DNA of 64,000 nt, taken from positions 1-64,000 of the forward strand of contig NZ_JOEV01000032.1 of assembly GCF_000721105.1 (NCBI RefSeq), read 5' to 3'. The notes beneath the pieces were generated by a model. It did no database searches, was not told the origin of the DNA, and saw only the letters and a program-made list of their open reading frames with translations. This document shows positions 35,985 through 45,889 of this stretch, one piece after another. Made by a program: the position numbers and the translations under genes. The first letter of the stretch is position 1. Each line of letters starts with the position of its first letter. This DNA is from Streptomyces cellulosae. GTDB taxonomy: Bacteria; Actinomycetota; Actinomycetes; Streptomycetales; Streptomycetaceae.

Positions 35985-36977
35985 TCACTTGCGAAGTCGA
36001 GAACGGTACTCGCCCGGGGCCATGCCTCGGGCACGTCGGAAGGCCCGGCTGAAAGCGTGCGGAGAGCCGTATCCGACCGCACCGGATATCGACTCGACCG
36101 GCTCATCGGTATCGCGGAGCCGGACTGACGCCAGGTCCATGCGCCACTGCTCCACGTACGCGCCCGGCGTCTGTCCGAGGGCGGACCGGAAGTGCCTGGA
36201 CAGCGTCGCCCGGGAGACGCTCGTCGCGGCGGCCAGGGTCTGCGTGGTCCAGGGGTGTTCCGGTCGGGCGTGGACACATGCCAGGGCGTCGCGCACGACC
36301 GGATCACGCATCGCGCCCAGCCATGAGCTGGACTGCTCCTCCGGGTGGCGGGCCAGCCAGGCGCGTACGAACTGGACGAGCAGAAGGTCGACGATGCTGT
36401 TGACGGCGGCGGTGGCGCCGATCTGCGGCTGTGCGAGCTCCGCCGTGAGAAGTTCGACGGTCCTTCTGAGCTGTGCGTTCTCCCAGGCTGCGACGTGCAT
36501 CGGGCGGGCAAGGGAGGTGAGCACCGGTGTGCTGACCTCCGGGTCCTGCTCATAGTGCAGAGTGATCACTTCCGTCTGCGCCGGTGCCGAACCGAGTTGG
36601 AGGGCGTTTCCATCGGCAATGGCCTGAATCGCCGCCTTCTGGTCGCAGGTTCCCATCGTCACGCTGGAGCCGCTGGCTATACCGTGTGCGGTGCCCGGCG
36701 ACAACAGGACGGCGTCTCCGGCCTGTACCTTCAGGGGTTTCTCGCCTGTGACGTGGAGCCACATCGTGCCGCGGGACACCACGTGCAGTGCCGCTCCTGG
36801 ATAGGAGTCCAGCCACTGGCCCCAGGTTCCTCCGGCCTTGAGCATGACCCCGAGCGCCCCACGGGCACCCGAAACACGCAAGACCTCCGCCAGCACGTCC
36901 ATGGGCCCATTCTCGTCCATCGCCGCGAACCGACCACCGGCGGGCGACGGCGCATGTGTTCTCGTCGAGGGCTTCAT
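35985..36977 (-). CDS. AraC-family regulator with cupin-type N-terminus
   Basis: 330 residues from the ATG overlapping the stop of the oxidoreductase (ATGA); MDENGPMDVLAEVLRVSGAR at 36920 is the other plausible start. An N-terminal AraC-binding cupin (TWGQWLDSYPGAALHVVSRG followed by TMWLHVTGE) and two C-terminal HTHs (TTQTLAAATSVSRATLSRHF, PVESISGAVGYGSPHAFSRA, PGEYRSRLR). This architecture is common beside NAD(P)-dependent oxidoreductases. It probably regulates the coupled gene upstream in the same transcript. Confidence 0.9.
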   Translation of the reverse strand: MKPSTRTHAPSPAGGRFAAMDENGPMDVLAEVLRVSGARGALGVMLKAGGTWGQWLDSYPGAALHVVSRGTMWLHVTGEKPLKVQAGDAVLLSPGTAHGIASGSSVTMGTCDQKAAIQAIADGNALQLGSAPAQTEVITLHYEQDPEVSTPVLTSLARPMHVAAWENAQLRRTVELLTAELAQPQIGATAAVNSIVDLLLVQFVRAWLARHPEEQSSSWLGAMRDPVVRDALACVHARPEHPWTTQTLAAATSVSRATLSRHFRSALGQTPGAYVEQWRMDLASVRLRDTDEPVESISGAVGYGSPHAFSRAFRRARGMAPGEYRSRLRK

Positions 36978-37882
36978 TCCACGTCAAGAACGATCTTTCC
37001 GTGCACCGTCCGGGCGAACAGCGCCCGGACGGCGTCGTCCACGTCCTTCCAGACGCCTCGCAGTCCGACCGGTACCGCAAGTCTTCCGGCGGCTACGAGG
37101 TCCAGCAGATCCGTCAGCTCCTCGCTGGGCGGCGTCGTGTCGCCGTAGGTGGCGATGATGCGGGGTTCGCCGAAGCCGAACAAGGCCCCTGAGGGGAACG
37201 TGGTGTCCTGGCCCGAGGTGATACCGACCAGGTGGATGGTGCCGCCCTCGGCGAGGGAACTCCACGCTCGGGCTGTCAGCGGCCCGCCGACCGTGTCCAG
37301 GACGAGATCGAACCGGTCCTCGGTCTCGGCCAGGTCGGTCAGGACATCGTCGGCCCCGAGTTCGCGAAGTCCGGCGGCCCGGTCCGGCGAACCGACGAGT
37401 GCCGTCACCCGGGCGCCCGCCAGCACCGCCAGCTGGACGGCGAAGTGCCCCACGCCCCCGCTGGCGCCGGTGACCAGGACGTTGCGCGCCAGCAGGGAAC
37501 GCTTGCGCAGCACCCGGAGTGCGGTGACCCCGGCGACCCCCAGTGCGGCGGCAGCGGCCAGGTCCACGCCCTCGGGGACGGTGCCGAGCCAGGCAGGGCC
37601 GACCGCTACCCGCTCCGCCCAGGCGTAGGGAGCCATTCCCAGTGCGACGCGCGCACCTTCAGGCGGTCCCGAGCCGTCGGATGCGGCGCGCACCACGACG
37701 CCGGCCGCGTCGTGACCGTGCACAGCGCCGGCCGGCCACTCGTGCGCGTACTTCAGCTCGCCAAAATTGAGACCGATGTGCCGTATTTCCACCAACGCCT
37801 CGCCAGTGGATGGCACGGGCTCGTCGACATCGGCGAACCGAATGGGTCCGGCCTCGCTGTGATCGACCACAAGGGCGCGCAT
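36974..37882 (-). CDS. Quinone oxidoreductase-like (MDR superfamily) dehydrogenase
   Basis: 302 residues from the ATG at 37882, AAGGAAG upstream. A GroES-like N-terminal domain (GLNFGELKYAHEWPAGAVHG HDAAG region) is followed by a Rossmann domain with VLVTGASGGVGHFAVQLAVL. No zinc-ligand cluster is seen, so it belongs to the zinc-independent quinone oxidoreductase group, using NADPH to reduce quinones or enones. ATGA overlap with the AraC gene implies co-translation. Confidence 0.92.
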   Translation of the reverse strand: MRALVVDHSEAGPIRFADVDEPVPSTGEALVEIRHIGLNFGELKYAHEWPAGAVHGHDAAGVVVRAASDGSGPPEGARVALGMAPYAWAERVAVGPAWLGTVPEGVDLAAAAALGVAGVTALRVLRKRSLLARNVLVTGASGGVGHFAVQLAVLAGARVTALVGSPDRAAGLRELGADDVLTDLAETEDRFDLVLDTVGGPLTARAWSSLAEGGTIHLVGITSGQDTTFPSGALFGFGEPRIIATYGDTTPPSEELTDLLDLVAAGRLAVPVGLRGVWKDVDDAVRALFARTVHGKIVLDVE

Positions 37883-38056
37883 AGGGTGTGCTTCCTTCTC
37901 TCGTCGATGCGCCTGAACACTCGGCGCGTCAGCGGATCGAGTGCGCGAATGCCGCACTGCCGCCTTCCTGAAACCCTACGCACGACCAGGACAGACGCCA
38001 GTGCCGTGAGAATCAATCAGTTGACGATCTGTGTCAGTGCGACTCGCGGTGCGTGC

Positions 38057-38480
38057 CTACTGCGCACCCAATCCGCCGCACACATCGTGGGCCTGGCGCA
38101 GGGCGGCGGCCTCCAGCTGCTCCAGGGCGTCCGCAACGTCCCGGCCGTCCTCGGTGAGGTTCTCCTCGACGAAGCGGATGATGGCCCGGGCGATGCCCGG
38201 CACCGACGGCGGGCACAGGTCGTCGCACGGGTCGTCCTCAGCGCGCAGCGTGGTTGTGGGGAAGGAGCGTCCGAGTTCCTCCGGGAGCGAAGGAGTTCGT
38301 GCTCGCCCTCGTCGGCGCTTGGCACGCGGTGAACGGGGTGACGATGCGCTCAGCGACGTCTGTGAGCAGCTTGCGCAGCCGCGGCTCGACATTCGCGAAC
38401 ATGCCAGCTGTTTCGGTGTCACCTTCCTGAAGCGAAGGGACGCAGCGGGAGGCGGTCATCATCGCGTCCGGGGACATCGG
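38057..38480 (-). pseudogene. Unidentified frameshifted gene
   Basis: MMTASRCVPSLQEGDTETAG followed by MFANVEPRLRKLLTDVAERI and VTPF reads in one frame. The end, DDLCPPSVPGIARAIIRFVE then NLTEDGRDVADALEQLEAAA, is in another. At least one slip lies between 38345 and 38260. Helical and acidic, no recognised family. Confidence 0.35.
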
Positions 38481-38608
38481 GGGAGCGGTGCAGCGGCGGG
38501 CGGCGAACGGGCCGGTGCTGGCCTTCGGGCGGGGCGGCGCCCGCCACGCCCGCGCCGCGAAGCGCTTACACGTCGTTTTCTTTTGCTTGATCATTCGTTG
38601 AGCCGTAC

Positions 38609-38880
38609 ATGACGGATCTGATGGAGCGGTTGGTGCCGGATGAGTTATGGATGTTGTCCCGGCGTGTGGTTGCGCCGACGGAGGTCATACGTCCGCAGGG
38701 CGGCGGCCGGCGGCGGACGGGTGACCGCGAATGCCTGGCGTCGATCATCTTCGTAGCCACCTCGGGGTGCATCTGGCGGCAATTGCCCCCGGTGTTCGGC
38801 CCGGCCTGGCCCACGGTCTACCGACGTTTCGCCCGGTGGAGCCAGGACCGGGTCTGGGCCCGGCTGTACCACGCTCGATC
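38609..38880 (+). pseudogene. IS5-family transposase, N-terminal fragment
   Basis: MTDLMERLVPDELWMLSRRV, then RPQGGGRRRTGDRECLASII followed by FVATSGCIWRQLPPVFG, and VYRRFARWSQDRVWARL. This is the N-terminal DNA-binding part of a common streptomycete IS5-type transposase. It breaks off at about 38875 where another gene fragment, in opposite orientation, begins. The DDE domain is absent. Confidence 0.7.
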
Positions 38881-39083
38881 GCCGCCCACCGCTCGTCCTC
38901 GTCCAGGACCGACGCGAGGATGCGGTGAACCGTGAACGACACGCCCTCCTTGCGCCTCGCCTTCGGCCACCGGTTGGCCGTGTAACGCCAGTCCTCCGCC
39001 GTCCGGCGTTCGACGCCGATGTCGTGCGCGAACATCTGCAACGACTCCGTGACGGTGAACAGGACCTCCGTGACGTTCGGCAT
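38871..39083 (-). pseudogene. DUF6192-like protein, N-terminal fragment
   Basis: MPNVTEVLFTVTESLQMFAH followed by DIGVERRTAEDWRYTANRWP and a KEGVSFTVHRILASVLDEDE segment match the HTH-like opening of a streptomycete phage/plasmid-type protein I know as DUF6192. It ends exactly at the IS5 fragment, so the IS truncated it. Confidence 0.5.
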
Positions 39084-39195
39084 CGACTCCACCCTGCCCT
39101 TCCTCCGCGCCAAGCAAGCCGAAGCTGCACGCCTCGCCAAGAGGCCCTTCACCGACCTCGGCATCCCACGCCCCCGTTCAGAGGAGACGCAGTGA
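39084..39195 (+). pseudogene. Possible C-terminal fragment of a small element-borne protein
   Basis: STLPFLRAKQAEAARLAKRP followed by FTDLGIPRPRSEETQ ends at a TGA (39193-39195). Codon bias is good, but no start remains. The family is unknown, though its setting beside the DUF6192 fragment suggests plasmid or phage origin. Confidence 0.25.
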
Positions 39196-39305
39196 TCCGC
39201 AAAGAACCCCGGCCCCCCTGCGAGGTACACAGACCTCGCGGGCGCCGCATCAGCCGGTCGTTCTCGACGGTGCCCAGCTGGTCGACCACGTCACCGTGGC
39301 TTCAA

Positions 39306-40121
39306 TCAGGACGTGAGCTGCCTGCATACCTCGGCAGCCAGCCCGTCAGCGACATCGAGCACGGTGGACAGTACGTCCGGGGTCGTGCCCCGCATGGCGA
39401 ACAGCTCGTGAGCCCGCGCTGCGAAGTCCGCTGGAGCAGCCGGGAGTTCTCCCGCAGCCCGAACCGCTCCCTTTTCGTTCAACACCCAGCAGCCCGCGTG
39501 AGCATGCAGACCGTGCACGAGAAGCCCAACCGCGCGGAAGAGGCAGCCGGCGACATAGAAGGCGTCACCGCGAGCCGCTCCCTTGCGGGCGCCGGCCAGG
39601 ATGAACGGAGCCTCCCACTGCGCGTTCGCGATCAGCGCCTCGCGCAACGGCTCCGGATAACGGCGAGTCTCCTGCTGCAGGGCCTGCAGCTCACTGCCGG
39701 GATCAGCGAGAATTCGCCCAACGGCCACCTCGCCGACATACGCGTGGGAGTACACCCCAAGCGGGTGACCGGCCTGAACGCCCACCTCGAAACGCCCAGC
39801 CCGGCACTCTTCCCAGATCCGGTGCACGCGGTTCAGATCGCGGTAGATCCAGTCGACACGGCAGCCGTCAACGGTCAGCCATGCCCCACCGTCCACCCAC
39901 GGCCCCCAGCCGCCCGGCTCCGTCACTTCAACCTGCACACCAGTCAGCTCAGACGCAAGGAGACGCAAGGCAGCAGTATCCAGCGACGGCCGGTAGTACA
40001 AGCCGAGATCAAAATCAGAGTCGGGATGATGCGTTCGTCTCGCTCGGCTCCCGCCCAGACACACGCCGACCACTCCGCCGACGTCGGTCAACCGATCCGC
40101 AATCTCCATCAAGCGATCCAC
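39306..40121 (-). CDS. Nucleotidyltransferase-fold protein (ANT-like)
   Basis: 271 residues from the GTG at 40121. The nucleotidyltransferase motif is near the N-terminus: VCLGGSRARRTHHPDSDFDL, with GS and the DxD metal ligands. A third acidic strand appears in GCRVDWIYRD, and a helical C-terminal region of about 150 residues follows. It resembles aminoglycoside nucleotidyltransferases in layout, but substrates of such proteins vary; it could also be an antitoxin-like MNT protein. No HEPN partner gene is adjacent. Monocistronic. Confidence 0.8.
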   Translation of the reverse strand: MDRLMEIADRLTDVGGVVGVCLGGSRARRTHHPDSDFDLGLYYRPSLDTAALRLLASELTGVQVEVTEPGGWGPWVDGGAWLTVDGCRVDWIYRDLNRVHRIWEECRAGRFEVGVQAGHPLGVYSHAYVGEVAVGRILADPGSELQALQQETRRYPEPLREALIANAQWEAPFILAGARKGAARGDAFYVAGCLFRAVGLLVHGLHAHAGCWVLNEKGAVRAAGELPAAPADFAARAHELFAMRGTTPDVLSTVLDVADGLAAEVCRQLTS

Positions 40122-40402
40122 AGCCCAGAGTCTGCAGAACCAGATCACTCACTGCGACCGCTTTTCTCAGCACCCTCAGCCCTCAGGCCCACACCTCCGA
40201 GTGAAGTGCGCCCGGCTCTCGTTCCACCAGGTTCGGCACTCGTGGACATCGCAAGTGACCTTTCCGTGCTTGTGCTTGTGCTCGTGGGCCCCTTGTCAGG
40301 TCAAGGGGGGCCACCGTCTTCCAACGGGTGCGCGGCGACGGACGCACCTCGCCACCTGCCTACCGGCGTCAACTCGGCCCGGAGCGACACGCCGGACAGG
40401 GC

Positions 40403-41122
40403 CTACTTCTTGAGGCCGAGGCCGTGCGGTGCCGGGCCGAACAGCATTTCGCCCATCAGGCCGGTCGTGTCGATGATGACCTTGCCGTCGGCGTCCGGGT
40501 ACGCGATGCGCTGGGTCCGGTGATCGGGGGCGACGAAGTACACGTGGGGGCTGACGCCCTGGTCGCCCTGCGCGGTCCGGAACCAGTGCCCGGCAGCCAG
40601 CGCCATGGTCTCGACGGCCGTCAGGACCCCCATGCCCCTCACCACATGCAGGATCAGTGTGTGCCACGACGGCACGGCGACTATCACGCCGTATCCGGGC
40701 GGGGCTCCGTGCACCTGCCCGACCAGCCAGTCCAGTACAGCCACCCGGGAGGCGACGAAGGGGTCGTTACCCGAGAGGGTCACCAACTCTGTGTCCTCAC
40801 GGGCCGCGTCGCAAGCCTCGCGCACCACCCGCAACCCATCGAGGTTCTCCACGTTGTGCATCGCCCGTAACCACACCGCCTCGGTGCCGCCGAGTTCGTT
40901 CATGGACGACACGGGCACGAAGTCGAGCCGGCCCCCGGTGAACAGGGCCGTCGCCATGACCAGACCAGGCAGGGCGGCGGGCGCGCCTTCGGCGACGCCG
41001 GGCGGGAGCCGGTCGGGTGGCATGACGAACGGCCTTAGCGAGTCCAGTTCACCGCGGCCGAAGCTCATCTCCCGCTGCTCGCCCGGCTCGGGCTGCTTGC
41101 CCTTCTTACTGAAAAGACCCAT
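40403..41122 (-). CDS. Conserved hypothetical cytosolic protein
   Basis: 239 residues from the ATG at 41122 (MGLFSKKGKQPEPGEQREMS). No signal peptide or membrane helix. Recognisable stretches are RLPPGVAEGAPAALPGLVMA, EAVWLRAMHNVENLDGLRVV and PGYGVIVAVPSWHTLILHVV. The C-terminus PHGLGLKK is basic. The fold resembles actinomycete proteins of unknown function; I cannot give a biochemical role. Confidence 0.75.
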   Translation of the reverse strand: MGLFSKKGKQPEPGEQREMSFGRGELDSLRPFVMPPDRLPPGVAEGAPAALPGLVMATALFTGGRLDFVPVSSMNELGGTEAVWLRAMHNVENLDGLRVVREACDAAREDTELVTLSGNDPFVASRVAVLDWLVGQVHGAPPGYGVIVAVPSWHTLILHVVRGMGVLTAVETMALAAGHWFRTAQGDQGVSPHVYFVAPDHRTQRIAYPDADGKVIIDTTGLMGEMLFGPAPHGLGLKK

Positions 41123-41195
41123 GAGTCGCAGCGTAACCAAGGGAGTCGGGACCGGTGCCGATATCGCGAGGTCCGGTCGTCCGTGAGCCGCAGAT

Positions 41196-41405
41196 CGCCG
41201 CATCGACTACATCATGCTCCGCTGCGGCCCCCACGGGCCCACGCTGCGCGTCACCTCCTGCCAGCGCGTCCTGGCAGGCCCGGTGAACGGCTTGTACACA
41301 AGCGATCACTACGGTCTGGCCGCCGACCGGTCCCTTCCTGACCACACGCCAGGTCAGTTGAGGTGCCCTCCCCAGCAGCGGAACCCTGGCCTACCAGCCG
41401 ACTGA
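41196..41405 (+). pseudogene. C-terminal fragment of an endonuclease/exonuclease/phosphatase-family protein
   Basis: RRIDYIMLRCGPHGPTLRVT, then VNGLYTSDHYGLAADRS carry the RIDYI and SDHYG signatures of the EEP fold, with the catalytic Asp-His of the last strand. The N-terminal metal-binding residues are missing and no start codon precedes. Confidence 0.5.
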
Positions 41406-41804
41406 GCCTCAACGGGGCTTTTGATGCCCAGCCTGAATCCGGTGCGTCTCCGCCGTTGACGGGGCCCGAGCCGCGCGCCGCCGCGACCCGGTGTCGCGCT
41501 GTGCAGGCTGACCTTTGCTATTGCTGTGATCGTGAAGGTTCGCCGGGTGCTGAGTGCTCGCTCCTGGGTTGTGGTCACGACGATGAGCTCGGTCGCGGGT
41601 ATCTCAGTGGCCTGCTGTCGCGGCGAACCGACAGTCCGGTCCCCCTTCTTGCGGCGGCGCACTCTCGCGATGCGCCCGACGTTCCTGACGTCGTCCCGCG
41701 CGCGAGCGTTTCATCCGGCACGACACGGACACGCGCGAGTGAGGCGTTGCCGGTACGGCACCGTCACCTGTTCTGTCTTAAGTCGCAAAGCGGAGGAGCC
41801 GACC
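41406..41804. other. Intergenic region upstream of the SDR gene
   Basis: No convincing gene on either strand. The long plus-strand frame into the SDR gene (from 41526) is Arg-rich and lacks family similarity, so it is read as untranslated leader or shadow. Confidence 0.4.
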
Positions 41805-42734
41805 ATGCCGGAAGGAAAAGCAACGGACCGCACACCCGCCGAGCGGACGCCCATGCCGCAGGAAGAGGCGGAGATCTCACCGCCTTTCCGCTTCCAGCGT
41901 CAGCAACGCCCCGGCATCGAAGCGGAGATGGAAGTACGACCGCGGTACCTCGCCCCCAACTACGGCGGTTCCGGGAAACTCGACGGCAAGGTCGCGCTCA
42001 TCACGGGAGGCGACTCGGGGATCGGCCGCTCGGTGGCCGTCCTCTACGCCCGGGAGGGTGCCGACGTGGCCATCGTCTACCTCCCCGAGGAAGAACGTGA
42101 CGCCGCCGAGACCCGAGAAGCGGTGGAGAAGGAGGGACGTAGCTGCCTGCTGCTGCCGGGCGATCTGTGCGATCCGTCCTTCTGCACCGAAGTCGTCGAG
42201 CGGACGGTGGCGGAACTGGGCGGCCTCAACGTGCTGGTGAGCAACGCCGCCTACCTCAACAGCCAGAACGACCTGTCCGAGCTGACCGCCGAGGATTTCG
42301 ACCGTGTCTTCAAGACGAACGTCTACGCCTATTTCTATCTGGTGATGGCGTCATTGCCGCATCTCTCCCATGGAGACGCTGTCATCGCCACCGCGTCCGA
42401 GGAGGCGCTCAAGGGGAGCGAGATAATGATGGACTACGCGGCCTCGAAGGCCGCCATGGTCGCCTTCACCAAGTCCATTGCCTCCCATCTGGCCCAGCGA
42501 GGCGTTCGCGCCAACGTCGTCTCACCTGGACCCACGTGGACCGTGCTCAATGTCGCGGGCCAGCGTTTTCCCGACGACTACCTGACGAATCTGGGCAGCT
42601 CGGCCCCCATGGGCCGGGTCGCTCAGCCTGAAGAAGTAGCGCCGGCTTACGTCTATCTGGCGTCCGATGCCGACTCCAGTTTCACGGTGGGAGAAGTGAT
42701 CGCCGTCACCGGCGGGCTGACCGACACCCGGTGA
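41805..42734 (+). CDS. Short-chain dehydrogenase/reductase, YhdF/glucose-dehydrogenase-like
   Basis: 309 residues from the ATG at 41805, GGAGGAG upstream. An N-terminal extension of about 50 residues (PPFRFQRQQRPGIEAEMEVR) is typical of the YhdF/YghA-type SDRs. The Rossmann motif is VALITGGDSGIGRSVAVLYA; the catalytic Tyr/Lys are in DYAASKAAM; a C-terminal VGEVIAVTGGL follows. The usual SITSYQ serine region reads ATASEEALKGSE, so the catalytic Ser should be checked. This group is often stress induced in Streptomyces. Terminator at 42771. Confidence 0.9.
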   Translation: MPEGKATDRTPAERTPMPQEEAEISPPFRFQRQQRPGIEAEMEVRPRYLAPNYGGSGKLDGKVALITGGDSGIGRSVAVLYAREGADVAIVYLPEEERDAAETREAVEKEGRSCLLLPGDLCDPSFCTEVVERTVAELGGLNVLVSNAAYLNSQNDLSELTAEDFDRVFKTNVYAYFYLVMASLPHLSHGDAVIATASEEALKGSEIMMDYAASKAAMVAFTKSIASHLAQRGVRANVVSPGPTWTVLNVAGQRFPDDYLTNLGSSAPMGRVAQPEEVAPAYVYLASDADSSFTVGEVIAVTGGLTDTR

Positions 42735-42770
42735 GGCTTTCGGCGGCAGCTGCGCCGGCGTGGCCCTGGG

Positions 42771-42802
42771 CCTGACAGTGGATGTAGCCGTCCGCTGTCA
42801 GG
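42771..42802 (+). terminator. Hairpin after the SDR gene
   Basis: A 12-bp stem (42771-42782 with 42791-42802), one G-T pair, 8-nt loop, starting 37 bp after the SDR stop. Confidence 0.7.
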
Positions 42803-42969
42803 GTTCGGGACGTGAGCCAGTGCGGCGGGCTGTGCCGGCAAGCGGCTCTTCCATGAGAGTGCGTCAACCGGGCCGCGCAGGATGGGTGATCGCAGAGTGG
42901 TGAGCGCCTCAGTGGTTCTCCGTGGCCAACCAGCCCGCCAGAATCCGGCGAGCAGTCCGGTGCGGGTGG

Positions 42970-43404
42970 TCAGGCGTCCGGCGTCCAGGGCGCGGCCGGC
43001 CTGGGCTGGACCCTGGCGGCGGTGGCGGCGAGGACGGAGACGGCGGCCACGGTGCCGAGTCCTGCCGCGGCTCCCGAGACGGGAAGGAAGCCCACGCCCA
43101 CGGAGAGCGCGGCGGTGGCGGCGGCGAGAGCGGCGGTCGGGGCGAGGAAGGAGCGGTCGGTCAGGCGGCGGGCGAGGTCGGCGATGGTCTGCCGCGTGCG
43201 GGGCAGCGGCGGTACGGCGGGTACGGCGAGCGCGGCCCACACGGCGATGACGGCCGCGCACATGGACATCACGGTGAACAGCAGGCACAGGCCGCCCGCC
43301 CAGACCAGGACGCCGCCGAGGAGGGAGCCGAGGGTGTAGCCGTCGGACTTGTAGAAGCTGTAACTGCCGAACGCGCGGCCCCGCTTGGCCGGCGGGTTGA
43401 GGCG
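42970..43404 (-). pseudogene. MFS transporter, C-terminal fragment
   Basis: From PPAKRGRAFGSYSFYKSDGY (a cytoplasmic MFS loop with the RG.A.G pattern) through SLLGGVLVWAGGLCLLFTVM and PTAALAAATAALSVGVGFLP. About four membrane helices of a major-facilitator protein. The 5-prime part is replaced by an unrelated secreted-protein fragment at about 43404. Confidence 0.5.
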
Positions 43405-43592
43405 GCCTTGATCTTCACCTTGACCCAGGCATGGCCGCTGCTGTTGCCGTCGCGGACGCCGTCGACGTTGCACTCGAACTCCCGGCCCGCCTCGACGGGG
43501 ATGGAAGCGGGGCAGCTGACATCGTCGATCAGTACCCATTCGGCGACGGAGGTGTCAGACGGGTAGCGATGGCGACGGGAGCCAGTGGGCAT
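43405..43592 (-). pseudogene. DUF4333-like domain fragment
   Basis: VLIDDVSCPASIPVEAGREF followed by ECNVDGVRDGNSSGHAWVKV has the V.CP..IP...G..F.C pattern of the small extracellular DUF4333 domain. It fuses to MFS sequence without a proper end, and its N-terminus is absent. Confidence 0.45.
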
Positions 43593-43704
43593 GGCGGGCT
43601 CGGCAAGGTGATCGATAGTGGATGGGGACTATTTGGCGGGCCGGGCGAGGATGGCGCGGACGCCGGTGACCTGCTGCGCGCGCTGGTGCTGCGGCCGGAA
43701 TCGG

Positions 43705-44404
43705 TCAAGAAGGCCTGACCGCCGATACGGCGGTGACGGTCACGGTGTCGTCACACTCGGCGAACTGCCCGTCGTCCAGGGCCACCTGGTGCGCCCCGGA
43801 CCCCGGCAGCCCGACGACCATCGTGGGATACACCACGGGCGCCGAACCGGACACGCAGTACCCGTCGGCCTCTCCCTGAACCTGCACGAACGTCAGCTTC
43901 ACCCATGCCTTGCCGCCGGAGGCCACCTTCACCGGCGCTGCGACTCCGGTCGGCTTTGACGGTGAGCGGTACGTTCATCTCGGGAGAGCCGTTCCCGGCG
44001 CCGGCCACCGTGGGGTGCCCCTTGAGGACGCACGTCCGTCCGGACACGTTGGTGAACTCGACGACGGCCGCCCCGGTCCCCGTACCGGCCGGCCGCACGG
44101 CGGCCTGACGGGCGGTCGCCTTCAGACTGCCCGCGGAACAGGTCGCCGCCGAACCGCCCGGAGCAGGTGCGGACGACGGAGGTGCGGAGGCGGCGGGCGA
44201 GGAGGCGGAGGGCGTGGAGGAACCGGAGGCGGAGTTGCCGGGCGTGGAGGAGGAGGCCGCTGAGCTGACGGCCCCGGACGGGGTGACGCCGCCGTCTTGG
44301 GTGTCCGCACCGCTCCCACCGGGCTGACATCCCGCCACCGTCAGCGCCGCCGAAGCCACGACGACCGCCAGCGCCGAACCGCGCATTCCGTTCACGTACC
44401 GCAT
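43705..44404 (-). CDS. DUF4232 lipoprotein with an internal frame break
   Basis: Start MRYVNGMRGSALAVVVASAA and lipobox LTVAGC, giving a surface lipoprotein; then a long Ser/Pro/Ala-rich linker and a DUF4232 domain (ATGTGAAVVEFTNVSGRTCV region, LKGHPTVAG). Near 43950 the frame slips by one base; the domain then continues as GGKAWVKLTFVQVQGEADGY and ends FAECDDTVTVTAVSAV at 43705. The whole length is right for the family when the two parts are joined. Function unknown; extracellular. Confidence 0.7.
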
Positions 44405-44930
44405 GCTGTCCCCCGATTCACAGTTGTCCGAAGCACGGCTGCTCGCCGCCCTCGTCGAACCAGACAGAACCGTGGAGCCGGCAGTTCTCCCGCACTCCGA
44501 CCTGTGACCCACCGGTGACGAAATCCGGCCACAACCACCGTGAAGCGCCCCGGCAGACCGAGCTCCTGACCCGCGCCTCCAGGCCGAGGGCCGTCGTTCT
44601 TGCGCACCGGACATCTCGCGGGTCGGGGGGAGCGGTCCAGCGGTGTAGGGGGGATCAAGCGTCAGTAGGTCCGATCGGGTGAGAGGTCGCCCAGAGGGTG
44701 AATCGGGTTACTCCATACGCAGGGCTCCCTGTCACTGCCCGTTTCCTACGGTCCTCGCATGACCGTTCAACTCATCCCGCCGCGCCCGGGCCGGAGTTCT
44801 CAACCGAACTGCCAACCACGGAGGCATGTGCCAGTCGGACCCTCTTGCTCTCCACCCTTTTCCTCAATCCCCGCGTCGCGACGCTTCGTTGAAGACGTCA
44901 ACGCGGGACGTGGCGTTTAGCCGGAGGCGC
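44405..44930. other. Intergenic region, no gene recognised
   Basis: Lies between the DUF4232 lipoprotein and the small secreted protein. Only short shadow frames; no hairpin or motif stands out. Confidence 0.4.
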
Positions 44931-45296
44931 TCAGCAGGGAGCGGTGACGTTGCCGCAGTAGATCCAGCCGTAGAAGTCGTGGGGCGTGCCGTTGCCAGCC
45001 GTGTACCTGACGTAGTACCAGCGGTTACCGGCACTGTTATATGCGTAGTGGCTCCAGTACACCCAGGAGCCAGGGTCCCTCCGTATGACCACGTCGCACG
45101 AGGCCGCGTAGCACTCCCTGATCGGGGCAGAGTTCGGCGTGGTGGTGCGGGTCCACGCGGCAGCAGAGACGTCGCCGGCGGGACTGGGGCTGCTCTTGTC
45201 GTCTACTGCGGACGCGGCAGGGGCCGCGGCGGTGAAGCCCATGGTCAGTGCGGCCACACTCATGGCAGCTGTAGTGATCTTTGCGCGGAATATCAT
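44931..45296 (-). CDS. Small secreted SH3-like protein
   Basis: 121 residues. Signal peptide KITTAAMSVAALTMGFTAAA PAASA type with cleavage near Ala30. The mature part holds four cysteines (RECYAASCD, WIYCGNVTAPC) and aromatic-rich strands SWVYWSHYAYNSAGNRWYYV, a bacterial SH3-like pattern. GAGGGGA precedes the ATG. Probably binds cell wall or another extracellular polymer; no catalytic site visible. Monocistronic. Confidence 0.75.
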   Translation of the reverse strand: MIFRAKITTAAMSVAALTMGFTAAAPAASAVDDKSSPSPAGDVSAAAWTRTTTPNSAPIRECYAASCDVVIRRDPGSWVYWSHYAYNSAGNRWYYVRYTAGNGTPHDFYGWIYCGNVTAPC

Positions 45297-45889
45297 GATT
45301 TTTTCCCCTCGCAGGCAACGGGCATGGACGCGGCCATAGTCGGGGGCGGAGGTCCACTTCGGTAAGGCCTCAGTGCTGCGGGGAAAGAGAGGGCTCCTGT
45401 TACCGGTGGAGCCCCTCACCGCATCCAACCTCTTCAACGGAAACAGAACTACTTCGCCCGGTAATCGAAACTGTCTTCCGTGGATGATTCTCTGCGGAAA
45501 GTCGGGATCGGCAGTCGGGTGCCCCCGCTCGCGGGACAGGCTCCCCACCTCCCGCAGGTGCTTTCGCCTCCGCCTCGGCCAGAGCGGCGCCCGGGTGCTC
45601 CTGCTCGTTGCCGGCATGAGTGACGAAAGGCCACGTCGTTCTCACGCCGCCCACCATGGGCCATGCGTCCACCCGGGCGTCGACCGTACACACCGGGGTG
45701 CCGGCGCCCGCTCTCCGGGTGTGCTGCGGTGGTGGACACCATCCGGGCCGAGGCGACAGGAACGCAGGAGAAGGCAGGGGCGGGATGGTGGCGCGGACGC
45801 CGCCGGGGGTCGGGCGCTCGCCGTGTCGCGCCTCGACACCGCTGCCACGCCGCGAGCCCGGGCACGCGGCGATATGCCTCCCGGAGACA
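45297..45889. other. Intergenic region with decayed sequence
   Basis: No intact gene. The part next to the Hsp20 relic may hold its eroded N-terminal half, but no recognisable Hsp20 segment is left before 45890. Confidence 0.35.

Noticed and set aside
39306..40121. MNT/HEPN toxin-antitoxin pair
   Set aside because: The nucleotidyltransferase has no adjacent small HEPN-type gene, and its length (271 residues) is above that of typical MNT antitoxins.
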